From: Rohdeia mirabilis
Lineage (GTDB): Bacteria > Planctomycetota > UBA1135 > GCA-002686595
Direction of reading: 5' to 3'
Assembly: GCA_007750655.1 (NCBI GenBank)
Contig: CP036290.1
Location: 1,488,001-1,552,000, forward strand
DNA: 64,000 bases
Shown here: positions 15,751 to 24,892 of the stretch, piece by piece
Layout: every line of letters begins with the position of its first letter
Position numbering within the stretch: the first letter of the stretch is position 1
Translations under genes and position numbers: made by a program
The notes under the pieces: model-generated
Databases searched by the model: none
The model's input: the letters and a program-made list of their open reading frames with translations, nothing else
Told to the model about the DNA's origin: nothing

Positions 15751-15770
15751 GGGCCCGCCCGGCGCACTTC

Positions 15771-15853
15771 ATGCCCGTTCGTGCCGGTTTGTGACCGTTC
15801 GTGCCCGTCCCCGAGCGCCGTCGATGCCCGTTCGTGTCCGTTTGTGCCCGTGA
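15771..15853. repeat. Iterated 10-bp repeats next to att core
   Basis: Seven 10-bp units of the form RTGNCCGTTY-like sequence occur in two runs: four units head to tail at 15,771-15,810 and three at 15,824-15,853. Examples are ATGCCCGTTC, GTGCCGGTTT, GTGACCGTTC and GTGTCCGTTT. The spacing equals one helical turn and the position is 20 bp inside the left end of island 2. Arm-type integrase or excisionase binding sites are the simplest reading (inference). Confidence 0.6.
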
Positions 15854-15921
15854 CTTCCGGCGCCGAGGTTGCAACACGAGCCTCGACGGCCCGTGGGAGC
15901 AGGGGACGCCGGGCGAGCGGG

Positions 15922-17002
15922 TCAGGACCGATCCAGCCGGGCCAGGAGCCCATCCCTCGCCGGCTCCGGCATCGGCAGTCGGTCGCTGACCGACACCTCG
16001 ATGCCGAGCTGCACGAGCGCGTCGCCGAGCAACTCCGCCGTCCGCTCACGCACCACGACGCGACCGGGGATCCCGCCCCGCTCGCGCCACGCGCCGACCA
16101 GGTATTCGAGCGCCCAGGGCTCCCGCTCCGACCCGCGCCCCAGCTCGACCGCCAGGACCATGCCGCTCGCCGGGTCTACCTCGAGCAGGCACGCGGCCAT
16201 CCACGGCTCTCCATCGGCCTCGTCCTGGATCACCGAGTTGGTGGGGAACAGGTCGAGCTCGACGGTCGAGCCGTCGCTCCCCAATTCGCTCCTGAGCGCC
16301 TCTGCGTCCGCCTCGCTGATCTCGGCCCGCGCGCCCACCGGCTCGGCTGGCGACGCCTCGCGCCGAACCACAGCCTCTCCTTCGCTCCACCGCCGCACGA
16401 GCCACGGGCCGTCTCCGGCGCGATCCAGCTCGGCCTCCCCGTCGCGCACCCGCTCGGCCACCTGGACGACCTGACGCAGCGCGTGCGCGAGCACGGCCAT
16501 CTTGCGCTCGTCCACCGCCTGCGGGATCCGCCCGAAAGTGTGTCTCTCCAGGCACGGCACCGCCGCGTCCTCACGGAACTCGGGCCAAACCGCGCCAGCG
16601 CTCGACCGACGCCTGGTCCACCTCGATCCAGTCGGACGCCGTGACCAGCAACGCGTCCTCCCCGTAGTCAACGTCCTTGTAGTCGGCCTCGCCCGACTCG
16701 ACGCGCCGCAAGAGGTGGTGCCCGCGCTCGCCCAGGTAGAGCCCCAGTCCGAAGAGCCCTCCGCCCGCGCCCATCACGGTGGCCCAGTTCACCTGGCCAG
16801 AGCTCGGGTCTTCGATACCGAAGATGTTCTCGGTATCCAGCCACTCCCACTGCGCGAGTTCGCGGAAGGTGAGGAAGGAGTCGAGGAGCCCAATCTCGGT
16901 GGGGGAGAGCGGCGCATGGGACAGACCTCTGCCCCCGCGGGTGAAGCATGGCGGATCCCCAACCAGGCCGACAAGCCGGAGCGCCAAACCAGCCAGCTCC
17001 AC
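15922..17002 (-). pseudogene. Frameshifted DUF7309-DUF6930 protein
   Basis: Two overlapping minus-strand frames together make one known two-domain layout. The 5' part (to 16,571) encodes a DUF7309-like segment with FGIEDPSSGQVNWATVMGAG and LGLYLGERGHHLL. The 3' part (to 15,922) encodes a DUF6930-like domain with MAACLLEVDPASGMVLAVEL, PGRVVVRERTAELL and EVSVSDRLPMPE. Removing one base from the AAA run at 16,587-16,589 would join them as VERWRGWPEFRED, which is what the family expects. It is therefore a one-base insertion pseudogene or a sequencing error. The start is uncertain; a GTG at 17,002 is used here, while clear similarity begins near 16,915. Confidence 0.6.
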
Positions 17003-17220
17003 GCTGATTACAGAACCGCAACGCTGGTACCCAGGTTCAGGCGCGGTGTGGCGGCGCCCAAGAACGGGACAACTCGTTGCCCGAGCTAGACAGATGGCTA
17101 GCAAGGAATACCAACTAGCGAAGCCGGGACAAGCCTCCCGTCGCCGTCGACCGCCAAGGACCTTCACGCCCGAGAGAGCAGTTCGATCGGATCCGCACCT
17201 ACCTTGCCTTACTCGCCCAT

Positions 17221-20200
17221 ATGAAGCTCGCCGCCATCCCGGCATGGCTCGCCATTGCCGTTTACGTCTTGCTCGCCCTAGCTTCAGACGCGACTGCCGC
17301 GCCGCTCCTGAAGCAAACGAAGACTGGGGGCAGTCTCATCGACGACGCGCAGCTCGTCCCGGAACTCCCGCCGCAGAACGCAGTAGGATCGGCGTCGGTG
17401 AACAGCTCGTTCTCGATCAACTCCTCGCTCTACGTTAACGGCATTTCCTCGGGATGTTGCGATGAAGGTGAGGGGGATGGGCGCGGCCCACTCACGAACG
17501 ACAACGGCACGAACCACAAGATTCTCCTCCACTCGGGGCAGGAGGTACTCACCGAAGTCGACCTCGTCGTGCCAGGCCGCGACCCCGGGTCGACCTTGGT
17601 GTTCCAGCGTCGCCACACGACACGCCGCGACAACCCGGACTCAGTGCTCGGGCCGGCGTGGGCATTCTCGCTCCACCAGTCTGTCAAGCCTCACCCGGGT
17701 GCGGGGACGGCCGGCCTCCCCACAGGCTCCCTGCTCCTTGAAGGCTTCGGGCGCTCTGACGCTCTTGTCTACAAGGGAATCTCAGCTGACGGCCTGTCGC
17801 ACCGGTATGAAGGGGGATCGGGTCGCTTCTTGACCGGGCTCTACAGGCCCGGCAACCCGAGCGCAGTGCCTCCTATCCCCTCCGTGCTCGAGCTATGGCT
17901 GAAAGGGGGCGCCATGCAGCTCTTTGAGGGTGTGATGGAAGTGAGTTCTGGCAGTACCTTCCTGGGTGTTGAGGGCTACATGTCCGGAACCGTGTCTCCT
18001 GCTGGAAACCGGATTCAGTTCACCCTGAACGGCGCTGGGCATGTCGCGCAGGTCGTGGACTCGTTCGGCCGCATCTTCGAGCTAGTCTACGACTCAACTC
18101 CGCGCCTCAAGACCATCCGCGAGCTGACAGGAACCCTTGGAGGCGCGACGCCCTCAGTCAGGCTGGCTGTTGACTACGCGTACCACGGCGGAACCGGAAA
18201 CCTCGCCGAGGTCAAGCTGCCGAACGTGACGCCCGCAGCAGTTACGTCGGTAACTCCGTTCAGCGGGCGCCCGACGATCACCTACGAGTACGTCGCTCCT
18301 CTTCAGTACACAGGTCAGCCTTGGCTCGACAACGCACTCGTCAGCGCCACCTATCCGAATCAGAACGTTGGGTCGACGCCGGGGCCTACGCGCTTGGAGT
18401 GGATATACTGTGATAGTAGCGACCCGACCTGCGAAGGGTTTGTCCTTCAGCACAAGGTTGGAGCCGCTTCATATGCCTACCAGTATTCCGCGGGCTCTGA
18501 ACTGCTCGCAGTTGGCAGTGCCGCGTTTGCAGGCGGCGTGAATGATGAGGCCATTCAGACCATCGTAACGGACAAGAATGGAACCGAGACTGTGTTCCAG
18601 ATGAACCGTTATGGGCAGGTGTTGCTGGAGCAAATCCTCTCTCCCACGCCGAAGGCGCGCCCTAGCGATCCAATCGCATGGGCGCGGCAGTACGAGTACA
18701 ACGATGATCAGCTCATTACAATTGAAACAATGCCGGGGGGCATGTCCAGAAACGTCCAGTACCCGCCTCCGACTGTGGGGCGAAGGAGCCAGGGCAACGC
18801 GCAGGTTGTGGTGATCCTCCCGGAGGCTAGCGCCCCCGATCCCACCGGTCTTGGCGCTCTTGCGACCAAGAAGCTCTACGAGCCCATCTTCAACCACGTC
18901 CTCGCGGTAGTCGACCCTAGGGGGTTGAGTGCAACGCCGACGACGTCCGTCGCGCTAACTCCCACGGAGCTCGAATACACAACGTGGTTCTCGTACGACT
19001 ATATGGAGGACTACGCGGACGCCTACCTCGCGTTCTACGAGCGGCTGAACTTGACGTTCGACCTGGCCGGTGCGACGGCCTTCATTCAGTTGCTCGAGGA
19101 CAGTGGCGTCGATACCACAGCGCCGGTCCCCAACCCAGCTCCGGACTACCAGCCCTGCGGCCAAGTCACTCGTATCGACTACCCAGAAGTCAAGCCCCTC
19201 GACCTCACGAGCTCGGTTCTTGCTGAGGGTTCAGCGCAGTTGGCTGTCGAGGTGTTCGAATACAACAAGTTCGGTCAGAGGGTGGCGCACACGGACCCCG
19301 AGGGCCTGGTTACCCACTGGGAGTACTTCGGCGCGGGGGATCCAGCCGATCAGGGGGCCTTCGGTGACCCCAGCATGGCTGCGGAGACGACTGGCGGGTT
19401 CCTCAAGAAAGTCGTAGTTGATGTCGGCGGCATCGAGGCGACAACCCAGTTTCAGTATGCGAATGGTGGTGGCAACCACGCCATTCCTTCGCTCATCACC
19501 GCGCCCAACGGGACGGGGACTGTCATCGGTAGCAATCTCACGGACCAGATCACTTCTTCGGTGACCGTGGTCGGCGGCGTCGCCACTGGGTTTCGCAGGG
19601 CCTATGATGCTAATGGGAACCTGCACGTTGAAGAAGTCCTCGATCATGATCCAGTGGATCCGACGTCCACGCCGGCAGACTTCGTCGCGCACGTTTACGA
19701 GTACAGTCTGCTTGACCAGCTGATCATCGAGAGGATCAACTTCGGCAACCCCGACGAGATCCGGAATGAGTACGTCTACAACGGTGATGAACTGCTTTCG
19801 TCGGCCACCTTCGCAGTTGGAGAGGCAGAGGAAACGGTAACAAGCTACACGTACGACGCGCGCAACCTGATCGTGTCGGTGGAGTCCGGCGCGATTGGCG
19901 GTGCCCAGGCCGAAACTCGCTACCTGGTGGACGGTCTCGGAAACGTCACCGCGATCATCGATGCAGATGATCACCCTGACTCGCCCCAGCATCTACTGGT
20001 CAGCGCAGTGGCCGGTTGGGAAGGCGACTACATCGAGAACATCTATGACGGCTGGGGACGGCTCGTCGAGACTCGCGACCGTGTAGGGACACGGACGGAG
20101 GTAGATCTCGACCGCGCTGGGCTCGTCGAAGAGGTCCGCGTGTACGGAACTGTGGAGGACTTCGTTCTCACGGAGACGCTCTTGTCACGCTCTGCTTGCT

Positions 20201-23200
20201 TCTATGATGAGAGGGCGCGGCCGATTGTCTGCGGAGCTAAGCTATTCTATTACCGTGACGCCAGCGGCGCGGGCTACTCACACACTGCTGGAGATCCCGG
20301 TGCGGTTGACTATCCGGCTGGCGGTCTCGTCGGTGATTGGGTTTACAAGGCTACTGAGTACAATCGACGCTCACAGGCCGTGGGCACAGTTGATGCCGAT
20401 GGTGATGTAACGTCCATTAGCTACGACAGTGCAGCGCGAGTAGACGTGGTGACGGATCCGTTGCTCTCGTCCACGCAGTACTACTACGATGTCAGCGGGA
20501 ACGTCCTTAGTACTGTTTCCATAGAAGAGTCTACGCTCGCTTCGATTTCCGAGCCTGCGTTTACATCGTCGGTTGCCACGTACGACGGTCTGAACCGCCT
20601 CAAGACTGTGTCGGCGCCAAATGGCGAGGTCACGGAGTACTTCTACGACGCACGAGGGCGCGTCACGCGCGTTCGCGACGCGCTGGCGAACGACACGGAG
20701 TACCGATACGACGCCTTTGGTCGGCAGACCCACGAGCTTCGGTTCCTTTCTTCGATTCCGACGACCGGGCTGAGTGGTGCCGTTGGGGCCAACGCCTCGA
20801 ACGTCGATGTCGGGCAAGGCGGCGGCGATGGAGTCATCACGCTGGTTCGTGAGTACGACTCCTTGCACCGACTGATCAAGCAGACGGATGATGGAGCCCT
20901 CGACACTGCGAGTGCGAGCCCGACGTCGACGCCGAGGACCACGGAGTACGTCTACGACGCGCTCAGTCGCATGACGGCGATCAACTACGCCAACGGCGAG
21001 TCGGAGAGTTGGACGTACAACGCGGACGGCGAGCTTGTGACGCACGTGTCTCAGCAGGGAGTCACCTGTCACTTCGACGTTGACCCTCGCGGACGGACGC
21101 GCTTCATGAGGTTCGAGGGCCCGTACTCGGATCCGGCAGTTGACTCGACGGTAGGGATCCCTGGGCTATTCGGCCCGGGGCCGGGCGGGACGAACTTCAA
21201 CCGCCGTTTCGCGTGGGACGGGCTCGATCGCCTCTGGGGTCAGTGCGACCACAACGGAGGCACCGTTTGGGATGACGTGTACGTCGATCACTGGCTTGAC
21301 TCGCTCGGTCGCAAGATCACCGAGAAGCAACGGATCGACACGGCCCCGTACAACGGAGCGAATCACGTAGAGATTGCGCAGATGCACTACCAGGGTGCAT
21401 CGCGAATGACGAGCCTTCGCTACCCGAAGAACGCCACCGAGTCGGCGCGCACGCTGACCTACACGCATGACGCGCTCGATCGAGTCGCCACCATCAGTGA
21501 CGGCACTGGGGCGATCGCGAGCTACGACTACGTCGGTGCTGGACGCCTTGCGCGCTTGGAGTACTTCTACGACTCGAGTGGCGCAGGCGCAGTGCTTGAT
21601 CTGCGCAACACCGCTGGTGATTCCACCAAGGAGTCGAGCAATGGCGCCCTGGACGCTGGCTACGACGCGAACGGTCGGCCAGTTAACTGGCGCTGGATGG
21701 CCAACAACGGCTCCTCGCCCTCTCTCATCACTGGCTACCAGTCGAGCTACAACGGGCCAGCAGGAGTGGGGACTGGGCGCCGTGACGGAGAGGTGCGCGA
21801 GCACTTCGGGCTCGAAGACACTTACCGTCACGACTCGCAGTATCGGATGACGGAGTTCGTCCGAGACTATGCCTCCGTGGCAGCACCTGGGGTGACCACG
21901 GCAGCGTCTCTCGACGGGGTGGATAAGTTCACCGCACTCGTCGAGGGCACGACGGACCTCATGCCGGAAGTCGACAGCGCCTCGAGCGAGCTCAACCAGT
22001 ACAGCTCATTCGCTGGCGGCGCACGGGTCTACGACAAGCTCGGCAACCTGCTTGAGGACGGAAGCGGCAAGTACTTCCAGTACGGACCTGACGGGCGCCT
22101 GATCACCGTCTGGACGGCGCGTCCGTCCAACGGAGGCACGCGGATCGTCTCGTATGTGTACGACGCGATCGGGCGGCGGATTGTCGAGAAGGACGAGGTC
22201 TCCGGGGTCTCCAAGCAGCTGGTCTACGCAGGAGGCTGGCAGGTGGTGGAGGAGAAGAATCTCCGCCACACCGGTGATCCGTATCGCCAGTTCGTCACGG
22301 GTCCCCGGATGGACGAGCATCTGCAGATGCGTGTGTTCGACGGCCAGGGTGGTCACGAAGACTACTGGTACCACTGCAACTCGCAGGGGTTCGTCGGAGC
22401 CATCACCAATGACAGCGAAGACGTCGAGGAGTACTACACGTACTCGATGCTGGGCCAGCCGACGGTCTTCACGCCGAACATCGGTGGCAGTGGCGTGACG
22501 GCGCAGGGCGCGGTGTCAACGGTCGGGAACCCCTACAGCTTCCAAGGGCGCCGCTACGACGAGGATACTGGTTGGTTCCACTTCAGGCATCGTCAGTACG
22601 ATCCGCTGAGCGGGGAGTTCACGACGGTGGACCCGTCGGGGATGTGGCGGCATGGTCAAGGTGGCGGGTACTCGGCATTCAAAGCTGATCCATGGGGCCA
22701 CGCCGATGCTTTTGGGCTTGACAGTGTTGGGGTTACATCTCCGTCAACACCAGCGGAAGGTGTCGAGCTTGCGGAGGCGGCTACCGATCATCAGGTTGAG
22801 GTCAGTGGGCCCGATGAAGTTGCTGAGGCTGTAGGCAAAATCAGATCCGAGCTTAAAATCCGGCGGATGCAAGAAGAGATGGCTTGGCGGCGCCACGCAG
22901 CACGCAACCCGAAGCTGGCGTCGGTTCAATCACCTCATTACACAACGACGGGGACTGTTGAAGTCGTATGTGTCATCGATCACGGTGATCCGCTTAAAGG
23001 GGCGAATGTCAATCAAAAGTACCTTCCATCGTCCGCGATCGGTGATGTTGCTGGGCACATGATCGAGGGGGGGCGTATCTACCTGGTTGGTTGCCATAGT
23101 CTTGGCAAATATGGAGGCAATCATGGAGGGCGATACCAGGAGGCAGCAGGGTCCGTCAGGGTCTTCGGATACCGGAAGTACGTTGAAGTTAGCGCAGAGG

Positions 23201-23310
23201 GAGTGACTGTGGATAACGGGTCGAGCAAGAGGCATGGAAGTATTGAGGCTACGGCGTCGCCCGCAGTTAAGGAGGCGCCTGGGAGTGAGGGCTCCGGGGA
23301 GGACGAGTGA
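17221..23310 (+). CDS. RHS/YD-repeat protein with a possible caspase-like C-terminal tip
   Basis: This very large protein (2029 residues) has a signal peptide (residues 1-25) and a DUF6531-like entry region (about 85-160, with EVDLVVPGRDPGSTL). Dozens of YD repeats follow (YDARNLIV, YDALSRM, YDANGRP and others). It ends in an RHS core (about 1778-1835, with RYDEDTGWFHFRHRQYDPLS and YSAFKADPWGHADAFGL). RHS cores encapsulate a C-terminal tip that is usually a toxin. Here the tip (about 1835-2029) has a strand ending in DHG (His1921) and a strand ending in LVGC (Cys1958), the His/Cys spacing of clan CD (caspase/CHAT-like) peptidases. The tip is visibly less GC-biased, typical of swapped tips. 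No immunity gene follows directly. Confidence 0.85.
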   Translation: MKLAAIPAWLAIAVYVLLALASDATAAPLLKQTKTGGSLIDDAQLVPELPPQNAVGSASVNSSFSINSSLYVNGISSGCCDEGEGDGRGPLTNDNGTNHKILLHSGQEVLTEVDLVVPGRDPGSTLVFQRRHTTRRDNPDSVLGPAWAFSLHQSVKPHPGAGTAGLPTGSLLLEGFGRSDALVYKGISADGLSHRYEGGSGRFLTGLYRPGNPSAVPPIPSVLELWLKGGAMQLFEGVMEVSSGSTFLGVEGYMSGTVSPAGNRIQFTLNGAGHVAQVVDSFGRIFELVYDSTPRLKTIRELTGTLGGATPSVRLAVDYAYHGGTGNLAEVKLPNVTPAAVTSVTPFSGRPTITYEYVAPLQYTGQPWLDNALVSATYPNQNVGSTPGPTRLEWIYCDSSDPTCEGFVLQHKVGAASYAYQYSAGSELLAVGSAAFAGGVNDEAIQTIVTDKNGTETVFQMNRYGQVLLEQILSPTPKARPSDPIAWARQYEYNDDQLITIETMPGGMSRNVQYPPPTVGRRSQGNAQVVVILPEASAPDPTGLGALATKKLYEPIFNHVLAVVDPRGLSATPTTSVALTPTELEYTTWFSYDYMEDYADAYLAFYERLNLTFDLAGATAFIQLLEDSGVDTTAPVPNPAPDYQPCGQVTRIDYPEVKPLDLTSSVLAEGSAQLAVEVFEYNKFGQRVAHTDPEGLVTHWEYFGAGDPADQGAFGDPSMAAETTGGFLKKVVVDVGGIEATTQFQYANGGGNHAIPSLITAPNGTGTVIGSNLTDQITSSVTVVGGVATGFRRAYDANGNLHVEEVLDHDPVDPTSTPADFVAHVYEYSLLDQLIIERINFGNPDEIRNEYVYNGDELLSSATFAVGEAEETVTSYTYDARNLIVSVESGAIGGAQAETRYLVDGLGNVTAIIDADDHPDSPQHLLVSAVAGWEGDYIENIYDGWGRLVETRDRVGTRTEVDLDRAGLVEEVRVYGTVEDFVLTETLLSRSACFYDERARPIVCGAKLFYYRDASGAGYSHTAGDPGAVDYPAGGLVGDWVYKATEYNRRSQAVGTVDADGDVTSISYDSAARVDVVTDPLLSSTQYYYDVSGNVLSTVSIEESTLASISEPAFTSSVATYDGLNRLKTVSAPNGEVTEYFYDARGRVTRVRDALANDTEYRYDAFGRQTHELRFLSSIPTTGLSGAVGANASNVDVGQGGGDGVITLVREYDSLHRLIKQTDDGALDTASASPTSTPRTTEYVYDALSRMTAINYANGESESWTYNADGELVTHVSQQGVTCHFDVDPRGRTRFMRFEGPYSDPAVDSTVGIPGLFGPGPGGTNFNRRFAWDGLDRLWGQCDHNGGTVWDDVYVDHWLDSLGRKITEKQRIDTAPYNGANHVEIAQMHYQGASRMTSLRYPKNATESARTLTYTHDALDRVATISDGTGAIASYDYVGAGRLARLEYFYDSSGAGAVLDLRNTAGDSTKESSNGALDAGYDANGRPVNWRWMANNGSSPSLITGYQSSYNGPAGVGTGRRDGEVREHFGLEDTYRHDSQYRMTEFVRDYASVAAPGVTTAASLDGVDKFTALVEGTTDLMPEVDSASSELNQYSSFAGGARVYDKLGNLLEDGSGKYFQYGPDGRLITVWTARPSNGGTRIVSYVYDAIGRRIVEKDEVSGVSKQLVYAGGWQVVEEKNLRHTGDPYRQFVTGPRMDEHLQMRVFDGQGGHEDYWYHCNSQGFVGAITNDSEDVEEYYTYSMLGQPTVFTPNIGGSGVTAQGAVSTVGNPYSFQGRRYDEDTGWFHFRHRQYDPLSGEFTTVDPSGMWRHGQGGGYSAFKADPWGHADAFGLDSVGVTSPSTPAEGVELAEAATDHQVEVSGPDEVAEAVGKIRSELKIRRMQEEMAWRRHAARNPKLASVQSPHYTTTGTVEVVCVIDHGDPLKGANVNQKYLPSSAIGDVAGHMIEGGRIYLVGCHSLGKYGGNHGGRYQEAAGSVRVFGYRKYVEVSAEGVTVDNGSSKRHGSIEATASPAVKEAPGSEGSGEDE

Positions 23311-23406
23311 TCTTCTGGTCTTCGGACGGTGGTCTCTTGTGTTGCAGGGACTTCCCCTCTGCTGGGTAGCGCCACCATTGGTCTGTAAATTCGGGTGCAG
23401 CGTCGA

Positions 23407-24588
23407 TCAGGTCGCGTCCATGGAGAGATAGACCCGGCCGGTCTCCCACTCTTCGGAGACTTCGGCCAGGACAGCGGTGACGAGGCGCAGCGCGCTGGCC
23501 TCGTTCGGGAAGAGGGAGGCGACGCGTGTGCGCCGCTTGATCTCGCGGTTCAGTCGCTCGAGCATGTTCGAGCTCCGCAGCCGGCGGCGGTGGTGCTCCG
23601 GCAGCCCGAAGACGTTCAGTCCTTCGCGGACGTTCTCCTCGATCCAGGCGGCCAGCTTCGGCGCAGTCTCGGCGTACTCCGCGGCCGCCTCACGCAGCAG
23701 TTGCTCCGCATGCACGCGACTCGGCGCGTTGAAGATCGAGCGCAAGCGGCTCGCGACCGGGCCGCGCATCTCCACCTTCGGGACATGGGCCGCAGCGTTG
23801 CGCTGCAGATGGACCTGGCAGCGCTGCCACATGACCGACGGCAGCACGGCGCGCAGCGCCGCTCGCAGCCCCTTGTGGTCGTCGGTCGTCACCAGTTCGA
23901 CGCCGTGCATCCCGCGCTCCAGCAGGCTCTCGAGGAAGCCGCGCCAGTGCACCTCTGCCTCCGACAGCGACACGCTCACCCCGAGCACTGCACGCTTGCC
24001 GTCCTCGCGCACGCCTGCCGCGACCAGGATCGCGCAGTCCATGACGCTGCCAGCGTGTCGCACCTTGACGTACGTCGCATCGAGCACGAGGTAGCGCACG
24101 GCGCCCAGCGGGCGCTGGCGCCAGGCATCGAGCTCGTCGTCCAGCTCCGCCGCCAGCCGCGAGACCTGCGACGAGCTGATCGACATGCCGCACAGCTCTT
24201 CCGTGATCGCCTTCACCTTGCGCGTCGAGACGCCTTGCACGTACATCTCGGCCAGAGCGAGCCGCAGCGCCTGCTCGGAGCGTTCGCCGCGCTCGAGCGC
24301 CTTCGGATAGAAGGGCTCGACTCCGTCCCGCACGTCGCGGGTCTTCGGGATCGACAGGTTCAGCTCGCCGAGGCGCGACGCGACGGTCTTCGGCTTGAAG
24401 CCGTTGGCATAGCCACGGCGATCGTCCGATCGCTCGAAGGGTCCGGCGCCCAGGTAGGCGCTGCGTTCCAGGCGCATGGCGGCGTTCAAGAGCATCTCGA
24501 GAGGGCGAGCCAGGTCGTCGAAGCCGTGAGCGGTCAGCAGTTCCAGAGCAGCGGAGATCGTGGTAGCGTCGGAGTCGTGGTGGGACAT
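23407..24588 (-). CDS. IS256-family (mutator-type) transposase
   Basis: This 393-residue protein has the DDE layout of IS256 transposases. The first Asp is in YLVLDATYVKVRHAG and the second in ELVTTDDHKGL. The C/H motif is in RCQVHLQRN, and the catalytic Glu is in SSNMLERLNREIKRRTRV. It is full length with no frameshift, so it may be active. It begins 97 bp after the RHS stop on the opposite strand. I could not find convincing terminal inverted repeats or a target duplication, so the exact IS ends are not given. The insertion lies where an RHS immunity gene or alternative tips would be expected. Confidence 0.9.
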   Translation of the reverse strand: MSHHDSDATTISAALELLTAHGFDDLARPLEMLLNAAMRLERSAYLGAGPFERSDDRRGYANGFKPKTVASRLGELNLSIPKTRDVRDGVEPFYPKALERGERSEQALRLALAEMYVQGVSTRKVKAITEELCGMSISSSQVSRLAAELDDELDAWRQRPLGAVRYLVLDATYVKVRHAGSVMDCAILVAAGVREDGKRAVLGVSVSLSEAEVHWRGFLESLLERGMHGVELVTTDDHKGLRAALRAVLPSVMWQRCQVHLQRNAAAHVPKVEMRGPVASRLRSIFNAPSRVHAEQLLREAAAEYAETAPKLAAWIEENVREGLNVFGLPEHHRRRLRSSNMLERLNREIKRRTRVASLFPNEASALRLVTAVLAEVSEEWETGRVYLSMDAT

Positions 24589-24672
24589 CGTTGGTGTCAG
24601 GTGAGAGGGTTAGAGTTCTCACATGAAAACGACGTGACTCCCGCCACACCAGAACAACTCGGGGCCGCCTTC

Positions 24673-24698
24673 AGCGGCCACCCCTCGGGGTGGCCGCT
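24673..24698. terminator. Strong GC hairpin downstream of IS256
   Basis: A perfect 12-bp inverted repeat (AGCGGCCACCCC and GGGGTGGCCGCT) with a 2-nt loop lies between the transposase start and the next gene. It lacks a T tract. It may act as a bidirectional transcription barrier or belong to the IS end; no gene is visible in the rest of 24,589-24,892. Confidence 0.45.
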
Positions 24699-24892
24699 GC
24701 GCTCCTGCAACGCCGCCGCGAGGTGCGACGGTACTGCGCGGGAGGCGAGCGACTACGGGCGTCGAATCGAAACTACAGACCTACTGGTACACCAACCTCT
24801 GCTGCTAGGATGTGTCCCGGCGTGTTGGCAGTCCAGCTGCTTTGTAGGCTTCTGGTCGTACTGAGTGAATGAGTGTCATCGTGGGTGGATTT

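Noticed and set aside
23311..24680. Terminal inverted repeats of the IS256 element
   Set aside because: Comparison of both flanks by eye gave only scattered matches, so exact ends were not assigned.
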